This document shows, piece after piece, positions 1 through 10,168 of a stretch of 64,000 nt of DNA. The stretch's first letter is position 1. Every line of letters starts with the position of its first letter. Made by a program: the position numbers and the translations under genes. The stretch spans positions 114,779 to 178,778 of the forward strand of contig NZ_QYYG01000011.1 in assembly GCF_003591175.1 (NCBI RefSeq), written 5' to 3'. Source of the DNA: Serratia inhibens (lineage in GTDB: Bacteria; Pseudomonadota; Gammaproteobacteria; Enterobacterales; Enterobacteriaceae). The notes under the pieces were generated by a model. The model ran no database searches, had not been told where the DNA came from, and saw only the letters and a program-made list of their open reading frames with translations.

Positions 1-663
1 GCCGGCAACATGAACTGTGTGCCACCGCTGCCGGAATTCCTGCCCGGCCTGCGTACGCTGTGCGACAAATACGGCGCACTGCTGATTATCGATGAAGTGA
101 TGACCGGCTTCCGCGTCGCGCTGGCCGGGGCACAGGCCTATTACGATGTGAAACCCGACCTTACCTGCCTGGGCAAAATCATCGGCGGCGGCATGCCTGT
201 CGGTGCGTTCGGCGGCCGTCGCGAAGTGATGGCGGCATTGGCGCCAACCGGCCCGGTCTATCAGGCGGGGACGCTGTCCGGTAACCCGATTGCGATGGCG
301 GCCGGTTATGCCTGCCTGACCGAGGTTTCGCAGGTCGGTATCCACCAGACGCTGACCGAATTGACCGATATGCTGGCGGCAGGCCTGCTGGATGCAGCCA
401 AAGAAGAAAACGTCGCGCTGGTCGTCAACCATGTCGGCGGCATGTTCGGCCTGTTCTTTACCGATGCACCGGCGGTGACCTGCTACCAGGACGTGATGCA
501 GTGCGATGTGGAACGCTTTAAGCGCTTCTTCCACCTGATGCTGGATGAGGGGGTTTATCTGGCGCCTTCCGCCTTTGAAGCCGGCTTTATGTCCGTTGCG
601 CACAGCAAGGAAGACATTCAACGCACCATCGATGCCGCACGCCGCTGCTTCGCCAAACTGTAA
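1..663 (+). CDS. hemL: Glutamate-1-semialdehyde 2,1-aminomutase, 3' part
   Basis: PLP enzyme converting glutamate-1-semialdehyde to 5-aminolevulinate, the last step of the C5 route to heme. The reading frame is open from base 1, so the gene is cut by the window edge. About 220 of the usual ~426 residues are present, the C-terminal half. Visible in the fragment are the PLP-contacting Asp in [10 protein letters not shown] (fragment residue 31) and the Schiff-base Lys in [10 protein letters not shown] (residue 59). The ATG at base 10 is internal and not the start. It runs into a strong hairpin terminator and converges on ampE. In E. coli hemL is not next to ampE, so the junction differs from K-12. 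Confidence 0.97.
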   Translation, partial: AGNMNCVPPLPEFLPGLRTLCDKYGALLIIDEVMTGFRVALAGAQAYYDVKPDLTCLGKIIGGGMPVGAFGGRREVMAALAPTGPVYQAGTLSGNPIAMAAGYACLTEVSQVGIHQTLTELTDMLAAGLLDAAKEENVALVVNHVGGMFGLFFTDAPAVTCYQDVMQCDVERFKRFFHLMLDEGVYLAPSAFEAGFMSVAHSKEDIQRTIDAARRCFAKL

Positions 664-679
664 TAGTTCGCAGCCAAAC

Positions 680-720
680 AAAAACGGGCGCCAGTGTGAA
701 CCGAGCGCCCGTTTTTATTT
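680..720. terminator. Bidirectional rho-independent terminator between hemL and ampE
   Basis: Perfect 8-bp arms ACGGGCGC (684-691) and GCGCCCGT (705-712) around a 13-nt loop. T-rich sequence follows on the plus strand and A-rich sequence precedes it, so it can terminate hemL (+) and ampE (-). Confidence 0.9.
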
Positions 721-726
721 TTATCC

Positions 727-1581
727 TTAGAGCAAGGTGCCGTAAATCGTCAACAGCGCCACAACCACCACGATAATCATCGTCACCTTACGCGCCAGAG
801 TGACCGCCGCACGCGGAGTTTGCACCGGGTCCCTATGCGGCTCACGCGCCAGAGAAAACTGCGCCAGGCGAGTCAGTACCTGATATTGCGAGGTATGGCG
901 ATCGCCCAACGACGCAAACCATGCCGGCAAGGCTTTTTCACCGTGCCCCAGCAGCGCGTAGGCCACGCCAGCCAGACGCACCGGGATCCAATCCAGCCAG
1001 TGCAACAGATGATCGATGCCGGACTGCGAACGCTCCAGCGGGGTATTGTGGCGCGCCAGCCAGGTTTGATAAGCACGCAGGAAAGCATAACCCGCCAGCG
1101 CGATTGGCCCGTATGGCCCACAGACCACAAACCAAAACAGCGGCGCCAGATAATAGCGGAAGTTAATCCACAGCAGCGCATTTTGCAGTTCGCGCAGGCG
1201 CACCTCTTCGCTGCAATCCACCGGCAAACCGTGGATCAGCGCCAGCTCCTCCGCCATCTGCTCGCTGGCATGGGCATCTCCCTGCCGCGCCGCCTTAAGA
1301 TAGGCACGATAGTGTTTGCGCTTGATACCGGCGCCCACACACAGCAGATCAATAATAATCCACAGCAGCAGCGTCACCACGCCAAAAAACAGCCCGTGAG
1401 CCAACCACAAAATGCCCCACACCACCACCATCCAGGCAACGGTCAGCAGCAGCGTCTGCGCCAGCGAAACTCGATGCAACCGGTGGAAGACCACTTCCAG
1501 GCGATGATCCAGTTGCCAGTGCTCCCCCAGCTTGAATAAACGTTCCCACGCCAGAACCAGTAACAGCGTAAACAGCGTCAT
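727..1581 (-). CDS. ampE: AmpE inner-membrane regulator
   Basis: 284 residues, the same length as E. coli AmpE. It is a membrane protein of the ampDE operon, described as a signalling or sensory partner in beta-lactamase induction, though its biochemical role is not settled. Hydrophobic segments are seen at about residues 45-65, 66-85 and 148-165, with a final one at the extreme C-terminus ([17 protein letters not shown]). The start codon overlaps the ampD stop codon by one base (TAATG), which suggests translational coupling. It converges on hemL and shares its terminator. Confidence 0.93.
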   Translation of the reverse strand: MTLFTLLLVLAWERLFKLGEHWQLDHRLEVVFHRLHRVSLAQTLLLTVAWMVVVWGILWLAHGLFFGVVTLLLWIIIDLLCVGAGIKRKHYRAYLKAARQGDAHASEQMAEELALIHGLPVDCSEEVRLRELQNALLWINFRYYLAPLFWFVVCGPYGPIALAGYAFLRAYQTWLARHNTPLERSQSGIDHLLHWLDWIPVRLAGVAYALLGHGEKALPAWFASLGDRHTSQYQVLTRLAQFSLAREPHRDPVQTPRAAVTLARKVTMIIVVVVALLTIYGTLL

Positions 1582-2177
1582 TAGCGACTCCTCTCCCTTT
1601 CCATTTTCCCAAGCATAGCGCCATCGGGCTCGTCGGGTTGTTCCAGAGATGCCAGATAAAAGCCCCAGTCAAACGCCGGGCCTGGATCGGTTTTGCGGCC
1701 AGGGGCAATGTCACTGTGCCCGGTAATGCTCGCCGCCGACATCGGATAATACCTGATTAGCAGCGCGGTCACCGCTTTCAGGCTCTGATATTGCTGTGGC
1801 GTGAACGGCAGTTGGTCGGTACCTTCCAGTTCAATGCCAATCGAAAAATCGTTGCAGCGTTCGCGCCCCTGATACTCGGAAACGCCGGCGTGCCAGGCGC
1901 GCTTGTCGAACGGCACATACTGAATGATTTCCCCCTCGCGGCGGATCAGACAATGCGCCGAAACCCGAAGCTGATGGATACCGGAAAAATAAGGGTGTTC
2001 TGCGGGATCGAGCGTGCCGGTAAACAACCGATCGATATAGGGGCCGCCAAACTCGCCGGGCGGCAGGCTGATATTGTGGATCACCAACAGCGAAGGGGCT
2101 TCATCATTCGGGCGAAGATCGCAATGCGGCGAAACAACCCGTTTCACCCCCACAATCCAGCCATATTCTAACTGCAT
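1581..2177 (-). CDS. ampD: 1,6-anhydro-N-acetylmuramyl-L-alanine amidase AmpD
   Basis: Cytosolic zinc amidase that removes the stem peptide from anhydro-muropeptides during peptidoglycan recycling; its loss derepresses ampC in species with AmpR. The zinc ligands known from Citrobacter AmpD fall at the same numbers here: His34 (VIHNIS), His154 (TGHSD) and Asp164 (KTDPGP), with the catalytic Glu116 (GIELEG). The chosen ATG gives 198 residues; an in-frame start upstream at 2264 would add 29 unrelated residues and overlap nadC. The C-terminus is about 15 residues longer than in E. coli (183). Divergent from nadC. Confidence 0.96.
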   Translation of the reverse strand: MQLEYGWIVGVKRVVSPHCDLRPNDEAPSLLVIHNISLPPGEFGGPYIDRLFTGTLDPAEHPYFSGIHQLRVSAHCLIRREGEIIQYVPFDKRAWHAGVSEYQGRERCNDFSIGIELEGTDQLPFTPQQYQSLKAVTALLIRYYPMSAASITGHSDIAPGRKTDPGPAFDWGFYLASLEQPDEPDGAMLGKMERERSR

Positions 2178-2220
2178 CGGACACCTCTCTGCGGTGGTAC
2201 TTATCACGGCAACAGAGTAG

Positions 2221-3153
<933 letters not shown>

Positions 3154-3166
3154 TCTCTGCCATTCA

Positions 3167-3198
3167 CACCGCCCTGGCAAACTGGGGCGGTGCTTTTG
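3167..3198 (+). terminator. Rho-independent terminator after nadC
   Basis: 8-bp arms CACCGCCC (3167-3174) and GGGCGGTG (3185-3192) with a 10-nt loop, followed by a short T run (CTTTTG). Confidence 0.8.
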
Positions 3199-3352
3199 CG
3201 TCAACATTGCGAATCCCGCCGCAACTATTTTCCTTCCACTGCAAACTGAACAACTTGCCATGGAAGCATGCCGCAGAACGCTGACTCCCCGCTAGAAACC
3301 CGCTGTCTGAGCCGTTACCGTTACCTCCACATTCACAGGGAGGCACTAACAA

Positions 3353-3802
3353 ATGGAAACACAGCGCGGTTTTACTCTGATCGAACTGATGGTGGTGATC
3401 GCCATTATCGCGATATTGAGCGCCATAGGCATACCCGCCTACCAACGCTATATCCAGAAAGCGGCAATGACTGACATGCTGCAAGTCATGACGCCTTACA
3501 AACTGGCCGTGGAGCTGTGCGTGCTTGATGGCGGCGCACCTGCGGGTTGTAATGCCGGCAGTAAAGGCATTCCTGCCGGCGGCACTTCACGTTACGTCAG
3601 CGACGTTAAGGTCAGCCAGGGCATGATCACACTGACCGGCACGCAAACGCTGCAAGGGCTGACAGTCGCACTGACACCCACCCAAAACGCCAGCGGCATG
3701 ACACGCTGGACACGCCAGTGCACCAGCGACAACGCCAATCTGCAGGAGACCTGCCAGGAAGTTTTCCGCTTTGACGATACGGCGAAGGGGGGCTCGCAAT
3801 GA
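3353..3802 (+). CDS. ppdD: Type IV pilin precursor PpdD
   Basis: Major type IV pilin subunit of 149 residues. A short basic leader METQRG is followed by the prepilin peptidase site G|FTLIE, with Glu at mature position 5 and a hydrophobic N-terminal helix (MVVIAIIAILSAIGIPAYQRY). Four cysteines in the globular part can form the usual disulfides. A GGGAGG-type ribosome site precedes the ATG. The stop overlaps hofB (ATGA), so it is the first gene of ppdD-hofB-hofC. The remaining assembly genes (hofMNOPQ, prepilin peptidase) are not in this window. Confidence 0.95.
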   Translation: METQRGFTLIELMVVIAIIAILSAIGIPAYQRYIQKAAMTDMLQVMTPYKLAVELCVLDGGAPAGCNAGSKGIPAGGTSRYVSDVKVSQGMITLTGTQTLQGLTVALTPTQNASGMTRWTRQCTSDNANLQETCQEVFRFDDTAKGGSQ

Positions 3803-5247
3803 GTATCGCGATCGGCGATGAAATTCACGCCCTGTGCCAACGCTACCAAGCGCTGGCACTCAGCGAAGACGACGACAGCCTGACCGTGGCCCTGAACGCT
3901 GACGTACCGCAGGGGCTGCTGCCAGCCCTGCGTTTCGCCACCGGCAAACGCATTCATCTGGAGCAGTGGCCTGCGGCCCGGCTGGAGCTGGAACTGAACC
4001 GCCGGCAGATGCAAGGCGACCGGCTTGGGCAAAACACGCAGGAGGTCGAGCCGGACGCGCCCTCGTTGAATGACGACAGCGACACACCCGTGGTGCAGTT
4101 TATCAACCAGACACTGCGCATCGCCCTGCAACGACGCGCCTCGGACATTCATTTCGAACCTTATCAGCAGACACTGCGTATCCGGCTACGTATCGACGGC
4201 GTGTTGCAAGCCGTAGCTTCACCGCCTTTCCCGCTTGCCGCTCCCCTTGTCGCCCGGCTGAAGATCATGGGGCAGTTGGATATCGCCGAGCGCCGCCTGC
4301 CGCAGGATGGGCAGCTCAGCGTACAACTGGATAACGCCAGTTACTCGATGCGCATCGCCACCCTGCCGACACTGCACGGTGAGAAAGTGGTGTTGAGGAT
4401 CCTGCAAACCGAACGCCAGGAGCTGCCGTTGGAACAATTGGGTATGAGCCAAACGGCGCTGGCGCAGTATGCTGATGCTCTGTCTTGCCCGCAGGGCATG
4501 ATCCTGGTCACTGGCCCGACCGGCAGCGGTAAAACCGTCACGCTGTACAGCGGCCTGCGGCAATTGAATGACGCGCAAAGCAATTTATGCAGCGTCGAGG
4601 ACCCGATTGAAATCCCGCTGTTCGGTATTAACCAGACCCAGATAAACCCCAAAACCGAGTTGGATTTTTCTCGCGTATTGCGCGCCTTGCTGCGCCAGGA
4701 TCCGGACGTCATCATGATCGGTGAGATCCGCGACCGGGAAACGGCGGAAATCGCAGTGAAAGCCGCTCAAACCGGCCATCTGGTCCTCTCGACGCTGCAT
4801 ACCAACTCCACCAGCGAGACTCTGACGCGCCTGACCCATATGGGCATTCCGGGTTATCTGATCGCCGCCTGTCTGAAGCTGGTTATCGCCCAGCGGCTGG
4901 TGCGCAAACTGTGCAGCCACTGCCGCTATCAACAGAACCTGCCCGTGCACTTTCCCGCCGCTATTTGGGCCAAGCCCCTGCTACCCTGGCAGGCTGACGG
5001 ATGCGAGCACTGCTTTAGCGGTTACTATGGCCGCACAGGGGTTTATGAACTGCTGACGATCACGCCGGAAGTGCAAGCCGGTCTGCTGCAGGGCGCAGCT
5101 CCCGGTCAACTGGCCGATATCGCCCGACAACAAGGGCAAATAACGCTACTGCAAGCTGGATTAACGCTGGTTTCTCAAGGCCTCACTTCGCTGGAAGAGG
5201 TATATCGCATTGTCGGCCTCACCGCCGAAAGCGGAGCTGCGCCGTGA
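3799..5247 (+). CDS. hofB: Type IV pilus assembly ATPase HofB (GspE/PilB family)
   Basis: Cytoplasmic hexameric ATPase expected to power pilin extrusion. 482 residues. The GspE-type RASDIHFEP motif lies at about 113-121, Walker A GPTGSGKT at 239-246, and the Asp and His boxes follow. Two CxxC pairs, CSHC and CEHC, flank a 30-50 residue insert near the C-terminus and form the tetracysteine zinc site typical of PilB/GspE. Translationally coupled to ppdD (4-base overlap) and to hofC (GTGA overlap). Slightly longer than the E. coli protein. Confidence 0.95.
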   Translation: MSIAIGDEIHALCQRYQALALSEDDDSLTVALNADVPQGLLPALRFATGKRIHLEQWPAARLELELNRRQMQGDRLGQNTQEVEPDAPSLNDDSDTPVVQFINQTLRIALQRRASDIHFEPYQQTLRIRLRIDGVLQAVASPPFPLAAPLVARLKIMGQLDIAERRLPQDGQLSVQLDNASYSMRIATLPTLHGEKVVLRILQTERQELPLEQLGMSQTALAQYADALSCPQGMILVTGPTGSGKTVTLYSGLRQLNDAQSNLCSVEDPIEIPLFGINQTQINPKTELDFSRVLRALLRQDPDVIMIGEIRDRETAEIAVKAAQTGHLVLSTLHTNSTSETLTRLTHMGIPGYLIAACLKLVIAQRLVRKLCSHCRYQQNLPVHFPAAIWAKPLLPWQADGCEHCFSGYYGRTGVYELLTITPEVQAGLLQGAAPGQLADIARQQGQITLLQAGLTLVSQGLTSLEEVYRIVGLTAESGAAP

Positions 5248-6443
5248 AAGCACAACGCCTTTTCCTGTGGCAAGCCGTCGATCCTCACGGCCAGTTGCGC
5301 CTGGGTGAGCGGATGAGCGACGAAAAACGGCGGGTCAGCCAGTGGCTTATTGAGCAGGGGTTGCAACCCTGCCATATCAATAGCGGGAAACGCATTACCC
5401 CCGCCCAGTGGCGCGGCGAACCCATGATCCAATTCACCCGCCAGCTCGCCACCCTGCTGCAAGCCGGGTTACCGCTGGTCAACGGATTACAGCTGCTGGC
5501 GGAGGAACATCCGTCTGCCGCCTGGCGCTGCCTGCTGCGCGAGATAACCGAACAGGTGCGGCAGGGACAGCCCTTCTCCGAGGTTATCGCCGGGCAACAG
5601 GCTATATTTCCGCTCATCTACCGCCAGTTGATCGCCATCGGGGAACTGACCGGCAATCTTGACGCTTGTTGCCTGCAACTGGCCCAACAGCAGGAAGCGC
5701 AACAAAAACTGCAAAAAAAGGTGATTAAGGCGCTGCGTTACCCGCTGTTTATCTGCGCAGTAGCGCTGTTGGTGAGCATTCTGATGCTGGTGATGGTGCT
5801 CCCGGAGTTTGCCGGCGTTTACCAGTCGTTCGATGCGCCATTGCCCTGGTTTACCCAGGGGCTATTGAACCTGTCCGCGATATTGATCCGCAGCGGGCCA
5901 TGGTTGGTGTTGATAGTGGCCGGCGCGGTGTTTTCTTATTTTCGCTGGCTGCATCCACAGCCACAGTGGCGCAGGCGCGAACAGGCGACGCTGTTGCGCT
6001 TGCCGCTGATCGCGCAGCTGATCAAAGGCGGCTGCCTGAGCCAAACATTCCGTATTCTGGCCATGACGCAGCAGGCGGGACTGACGCTGGTTGAGGGGCT
6101 GAACGCCGCAGCGCTGTCGGTGGACAGCCTGTTTTACCGCCAGGCGATTGAGACAGTTCGGCAACAGATTGCACAGGGGCATACTTTCTACAGCGCCCTG
6201 GGCCAACAAGTGCTCTTTCCCCCATTATGCCAACAGTTGGTACGAGTGGGCGAAGAGTCCGGCTCGCTTGACACCTTGCTGGGCAAGCTGGCGCTGTGGC
6301 ATGAGCAGCAAACCTTTGAACTGGCCGATACGCTGGCGCAAACGCTGGAGCCGATACTGATGCTGGTGGTGGGCGCAATAGTCGGGACGCTGGTGATCGC
6401 CATGTATCTGCCGATATTTCAGTTGGGGAATGTTTTGGGCTAA
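5244..6443 (+). CDS. hofC: Type IV pilus inner-membrane platform protein HofC (GspF/PilC family)
   Basis: 399 residues with two T2SSF repeats. The first is at about residues 60-180 (FTRQLATLLQAGLPL) and the second at about 260-385 (FRILAMTQQAGLTL). Hydrophobic helices occur at about 165-190, 210-235 and at the C-terminus (LMLVVGAIVGTLVIAMYLPIF). The start codon is GTG inside the hofB stop overlap, so expression is coupled to hofB. It is the membrane platform that connects the ATPase to the growing pilus. Convergent with guaC over a 63-bp gap with no clear terminator. Confidence 0.94.
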   Translation: MKAQRLFLWQAVDPHGQLRLGERMSDEKRRVSQWLIEQGLQPCHINSGKRITPAQWRGEPMIQFTRQLATLLQAGLPLVNGLQLLAEEHPSAAWRCLLREITEQVRQGQPFSEVIAGQQAIFPLIYRQLIAIGELTGNLDACCLQLAQQQEAQQKLQKKVIKALRYPLFICAVALLVSILMLVMVLPEFAGVYQSFDAPLPWFTQGLLNLSAILIRSGPWLVLIVAGAVFSYFRWLHPQPQWRRREQATLLRLPLIAQLIKGGCLSQTFRILAMTQQAGLTLVEGLNAAALSVDSLFYRQAIETVRQQIAQGHTFYSALGQQVLFPPLCQQLVRVGEESGSLDTLLGKLALWHEQQTFELADTLAQTLEPILMLVVGAIVGTLVIAMYLPIFQLGNVLG

Positions 6444-6506
6444 GCAGAGCGATCTGGAGCACAGCAAGATATGAACTGTGCCCCCGGGGAGGAACTACCC
6501 TACAGG

Positions 6507-7550
6507 TTACTTAGCGCCAAATACGCGGTTTTCCTGTTCCGCTACGCGGATGAAGGTGGTGCGCTTGGTCAGCTCTTTCAGGCGCTCTGCTCCGACATAG
6601 GTGCAGGCGGAGCGCAAGCCACCGAGGATATCACGCACGGTAAACTCAACCTCACCGCGCAGGGGCAGCTTGACGGTTTTCCCCTCAGCGGCTCGGTATT
6701 CGGCAACGCCGCCCACGTGGCGCTTCATCGCCGACTCGGAGCTCATGCCGTAGAACAGCATGAATTTTTCGCCGTTCTCTTCCACTACGGTGCCTTCACA
6801 CTCGTCATGTCCGGCCAACATACCGCCCAGCATGACAAAATCAGCGCCGCCGCCAAAGGCTTTGGCCACGTCGCCCGGCACTGAACAGCCGCCATCGCTG
6901 ACGATTTGGCCACCGAGACCGTGTGCCGCATCGGCGCACTCAATCACAGCAGACAGCTGCGGATAACCTACACCGGTTTTTACCCGAGTGGTGCAAACCG
7001 ACCCCGGTCCAATGCCAACTTTTACGATATCGGCGCCGGACAGGATCAGTTCTTCCACCATTTCGCCAGTGACTACGTTACCGGCGCAGATCACATGGTT
7101 AGGGCACGCTTCGCGCGCTTTCTGCAAGAAGGCGACAAAATGCTCCGAGTAACCGTTGGCCACGTCGATGCAGATAAACTTCAGACCCGGCGACAATGCC
7201 AGAATCTGCTTCATCTTCACAAAGTCGGCCTCTGAGGTGCCGGTTGAAACCATAACGTGTCGCAGCAACGATGCCGGTACGCGCTGCACGAATGCGGCCC
7301 ATTGTTCAACGGTGTAGTGTTTGTGTACGGCGGTGAGAACATCGAAGGAAGCCAGGGCCTCTGCCATGCTGAAGGTGCCGACCGTGTCCATGTTGGCGGC
7401 AATAATCGGCACACCGGACCAGTTCCAGCCAGAATGTTTGAAGGTAAACTGACGCTCCAGTTCAACCTCAGAACGGCTTTTCAACGTGGAACGCTTTGGG
7501 CGAATCAGCACATCTTTAAAGCCTAACTTCAAATCTTCTTCAATACGCAT
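6507..7550 (-). CDS. guaC: GMP reductase
   Basis: NADPH-dependent deamination of GMP to IMP, a purine salvage step. 347 residues, equal in length to E. coli GuaC and very similar throughout. It is an IMPDH-like barrel with the catalytic Cys in [13 protein letters not shown] (about residue 186) and the flap-region sequence around [11 protein letters not shown]. The gene stands alone between hofC and coaE. An ERIC element lies 65 bp upstream of its start and could sit in or near its promoter region. Confidence 0.97.
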   Translation of the reverse strand: MRIEEDLKLGFKDVLIRPKRSTLKSRSEVELERQFTFKHSGWNWSGVPIIAANMDTVGTFSMAEALASFDVLTAVHKHYTVEQWAAFVQRVPASLLRHVMVSTGTSEADFVKMKQILALSPGLKFICIDVANGYSEHFVAFLQKAREACPNHVICAGNVVTGEMVEELILSGADIVKVGIGPGSVCTTRVKTGVGYPQLSAVIECADAAHGLGGQIVSDGGCSVPGDVAKAFGGGADFVMLGGMLAGHDECEGTVVEENGEKFMLFYGMSSESAMKRHVGGVAEYRAAEGKTVKLPLRGEVEFTVRDILGGLRSACTYVGAERLKELTKRTTFIRVAEQENRVFGAK

Positions 7551-7615
7551 GACTTATGATTTCCTGGTTTTTGGCGACGGATCGCAAGAACGCAATGGCT
7601 TGAAAAGCGACGGGG

Positions 7616-7742
7616 TATACCCTAAATAATTCGAGTTGCAGGAAGGCGACAAGAGTGAGAGTCCCGATGAGCTTACTCACGTAAGTGATTCGGGTGAACA
7701 CTCGCAGTCAACACACCTGCAGCTTGAAGAATGACGGGTATA
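7616..7742. repeat. ERIC element (127 bp), guaC-coaE intergenic
   Basis: Exactly 127 bp, bounded by inverted termini TATACCC and GGGTATA. The central palindrome matches the ERIC core: GATGAGCTTACTC (7666-7678) followed by ACGTAAGTGATTCGGGTGA (7679-7697). The outer arms (AGTTGCAGG and CCTGCAGCTT) also pair. ERIC elements are non-autonomous repeats of Enterobacterales that insert at TA. This copy lies between the divergent guaC and coaE starts, so one or both transcripts may carry its hairpin. Confidence 0.93.
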
Positions 7743-7939
7743 GATTAATGCCAGTTCCAGTGACGCTATCATACGCGGGAAAAATCACCGGACAAGACTG
7801 CGAATTCACCTTTATTTGCGTTACAATCCGACAAATTTACCTACGAACCTGCGGCGTGATTCATCGCTCATTTTCCTGTCCCTGTCGCGTTTTTTATCAC
7901 CGTACAACGCAACCTGCCAGGCTAGCGCACCCTACCGGC

Positions 7940-7967
7940 TTGCACTTCTGCACGATCGCTTTATGAT
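7940..7967 (+). promoter_or_regulatory. Predicted sigma-70 promoter of coaE
   Basis: TTGCAC (7940-7945), a 16-bp spacer and TATGAT (7962-7967), about 40 bp ahead of the coaE ATG. Inferred by eye. The rest of the 458-bp guaC-coaE gap holds the ERIC element and no convincing gene. Confidence 0.5.
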
Positions 7968-8008
7968 TCGTCTATTATTTTTTTATGAATATCGGATGCA
8001 TTTATACC

Positions 8009-8623
8009 ATGGCCTACATTGTAGCGTTGACAGGGGGTATCGGCAGCGGCAAGTCCACCGTAGCAGACGCCTTTGCCCGCCACGGCGTGGAGATTGTCGA
8101 CGCTGACGTCATTGCACGGCAGGTTGTCGAACCCGGCGCTCCGGCTTTAGACGCTATCGCCGAACGTTTTGGTAATGAAATGTTGCTGGCTGACGGCACG
8201 CTTAACCGTTCCGCACTGCGTCAACGTATATTCAGCAACCCGGATGAAAAACGCTGGCTGAATCAATTGCTGCACCCGCTGATTCATCAGGAAACACAAC
8301 GCCGGTTGGCGCAGGTCGCCAGCCCCTATGCACTGTGGGTAGTGCCGCTGCTGGTAGAAAATAACCTGCAAGCGCGCGCAGATCGCGTGCTGGTGGTCGA
8401 TGTCGACAGCGAAACGCAATTGGCAAGAACCGTCAACCGCGACGGAATCAACCGTCAACAGGCGCAAAACATCATGTCTGCACAGGCCACGCGTGAGCAG
8501 CGCCTGGCCGTTGCAGACGACATAATCGATAATAGCGGTACCGCTCAGGGGATAGAGCCATTTGTTGCCGCACTGCATCGCCGCTACCTTGAACTGGCGG
8601 TATCAGCGACCCGACAGGATTAA
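8009..8623 (+). CDS. coaE: Dephospho-CoA kinase
   Basis: Last step of coenzyme A synthesis, phosphorylating the 3'-OH of dephospho-CoA. 204 residues starting [17 protein letters not shown]; the P-loop GGIGSGKST is at residues 9-17. The lid/CoA motif region [13 protein letters not shown] follows. An ATG 24 bases upstream (7985) is in frame but adds eight residues absent from the family and lies only about 15 bp from the predicted transcription start, so 8009 is preferred. zapD follows after 5 bp, giving a coaE-zapD-yacG operon as in E. coli. Confidence 0.95.
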   Translation: MAYIVALTGGIGSGKSTVADAFARHGVEIVDADVIARQVVEPGAPALDAIAERFGNEMLLADGTLNRSALRQRIFSNPDEKRWLNQLLHPLIHQETQRRLAQVASPYALWVVPLLVENNLQARADRVLVVDVDSETQLARTVNRDGINRQQAQNIMSAQATREQRLAVADDIIDNSGTAQGIEPFVAALHRRYLELAVSATRQD

Positions 8624-8628
8624 ACCGA

Positions 8629-9381
8629 ATGAATGATGTTTCCCCAAGCGTTCTTTTTGAACATCCGTTGAATGAAAAAATGCGCACCTGGCTGCGTATC
8701 GAGTTTTTACTGCAACAATTGCATGGTCAGCGGGCATTGAGCGAAACCGCCATTGCGTTGACCTTCTTCCGCACCGTTTCGGACCTGCTGGACGTATTGG
8801 AACGCGGCGAAGTGCGCACCGAGCTGTTGAAAGAGCTGGAGCGTCAGCAGCAGAAGCTGTTGGCATGGGCCGATGTGCCGGGCGTCGATATGTCTGTGAT
8901 GGATCAGCTGCGCGGCCAACTGAAGGAACGCGCTGCGGCGCTGATGTCCGCACCGCGTCTCGGGCAGGCACTGCGTGAAGATCGGCTGATTAGCCTGGTG
9001 CGCCAACGTCTGAGCATCCCCGGCGGTTGCTGCAGCTTTGACTTGCCCACGTTGCACATGTGGATGCATGCGCCGCAGCAAGAGCGAGATACCGACGTCA
9101 CTGATTGGCTGCTGACCCTGGAGCCGTTGAATCTGGCGCTGACGATGGTGCTGGATCTGATCCGTCAGGCCGGGCCATTCCGCAACCAAATCAGCTTGAA
9201 CGGCTTCTTCCAGGATAACGCGGAAGGCGCCGATCTGTTGCGTTTGCGCATTAACCTGGCACACCAGCTTTATCCGCAGATTTCCGGCCATAAAACACGT
9301 TATGCGATCCGCTTCCTGCCTTTGGACAGCGAGCTTGGCGTGGTACCGGAACGGTTAACCTTTGAGTTGGCCTGTTGCTAA
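8629..9381 (+). CDS. zapD: Cell division protein ZapD
   Basis: Cytoplasmic FtsZ-bundling protein that binds the FtsZ C-terminal tail and stabilises the Z ring. 250 residues (E. coli 247). It starts [23 protein letters not shown], with the long helical N-terminal region and the C-terminal beta domain ([20 protein letters not shown]). It sits 5 bp after coaE and 50 bp before yacG, so it is probably co-transcribed with both. Its partner gene ftsZ lies about 6 kb away in this window. Confidence 0.95.
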   Translation: MNDVSPSVLFEHPLNEKMRTWLRIEFLLQQLHGQRALSETAIALTFFRTVSDLLDVLERGEVRTELLKELERQQQKLLAWADVPGVDMSVMDQLRGQLKERAAALMSAPRLGQALREDRLISLVRQRLSIPGGCCSFDLPTLHMWMHAPQQERDTDVTDWLLTLEPLNLALTMVLDLIRQAGPFRNQISLNGFFQDNAEGADLLRLRINLAHQLYPQISGHKTRYAIRFLPLDSELGVVPERLTFELACC

Positions 9382-9431
9382 CCCAATGATATAAAAACCT
9401 TTCACGTGTGGAAGGGAGTAAGGAACAGAAG

Positions 9432-9623
9432 ATGACTACCGTAGTGAAATGCCCAACCTGTGGCAAAGGTGTGGTATGGGGTGAAGTAAGCCCGTTCCGC
9501 CCATTTTGCAGCAAACGTTGCCAGTTAATCGATCTCGGCGAATGGGCCGATGAAGAGAAGCGCATTCCCAGCAACAGCGATCTGTCGGAAAGCGAAGAAT
9601 GGAGTGAAAAGGACGATCGCTGA
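9432..9623 (+). CDS. yacG: DNA gyrase inhibitor YacG (zinc protein)
   Basis: Small zinc-ribbon protein of 63 residues. The ligands Cys7, Cys10, Cys26 and Cys30 are visible (CPTC...CSKRC), and [20 protein letters not shown] is the family signature. In E. coli it binds GyrB and blocks DNA binding. The ATG at 9432 matches the family start and has a purine-rich AGGAA site; an upstream in-frame start at 9408 is less likely. The acidic C-terminal tail is typical. Convergent with mutT. Confidence 0.95.
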   Translation: MTTVVKCPTCGKGVVWGEVSPFRPFCSKRCQLIDLGEWADEEKRIPSNSDLSESEEWSEKDDR

Positions 9624-9661
9624 TCGCCCCTTCCGGCCTGGCGCCAGCCAGGCCGTCCGCC

Positions 9662-10066
9662 TTATTGCGCAGCGTTGGCCTGCTGCACCAGCAGTTTGAT
9701 AATACTGATATTGGCTTCGGGGAACTCTTCCTCACGCAAATCCGCCTGCTTCACCCAGCGCATTGGCTGGCCTTCGCGGCCAAACGGCTCGCCCTGCCAA
9801 CCTTCCACCAGATAGAAGTTCAGCGTGACGATGCGATCGCTAAAGCGGTGCTCCAGCACCTCCAGCAGCGTTGCGCATTCGGTTTCAATACCGGTTTCTT
9901 CGCGTAATTCGCGGCTCAGCGCCTGCTCCGGGGTTTCCCCTTGCTCAATTTTGCCGCCGGGAAACTCCCAGAAACCGGCCATATGCGAATCGGCGGCCCG
10001 ACGGGTGATAAAAATTTCCTGCTGGGCATTGCGAATGATACCGACGGCGATGTTCAGATGCTTCAT
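9662..10066 (-). CDS. mutT: 8-oxo-dGTP diphosphatase MutT
   Basis: Nudix hydrolase that removes 8-oxo-dGTP and prevents A:T to C:G transversions. 134 residues. The complete Nudix box Gx5Ex7REUxEExGU runs from Gly38 to Ile60, with Glu44, Arg52, Glu53, Glu56 and Glu57. AGGAGG lies 5 bases before the chosen ATG; a GTG one codon earlier would be too close to it. In E. coli mutT follows secA in one operon. Here a strong terminator lies between them, so mutT probably needs read-through or its own promoter. Confidence 0.95.
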   Translation of the reverse strand: MKHLNIAVGIIRNAQQEIFITRRAADSHMAGFWEFPGGKIEQGETPEQALSRELREETGIETECATLLEVLEHRFSDRIVTLNFYLVEGWQGEPFGREGQPMRWVKQADLREEEFPEANISIIKLLVQQANAAQ

Positions 10067-10108
10067 CACATCCTCCTGATTGATTCATAAGGGCGCGGAC
10101 TTTGGCCC

Positions 10109-10140
10109 TAAAAAACTGGGGTTCAGCATGCTGAACCCCA
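10109..10140 (-). terminator. Rho-independent terminator after secA
   Basis: A perfect 24-nt palindrome (TGGGGTTCAGCA / TGCTGAACCCCA, 10117-10140) is followed on the minus strand by a run of T residues (10110-10115 read as A on the plus strand). It lies between secA and mutT. Confidence 0.88.
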
Positions 10141-10168
10141 GGGTTTGACTCGTTAAACGCTGCCGGGC

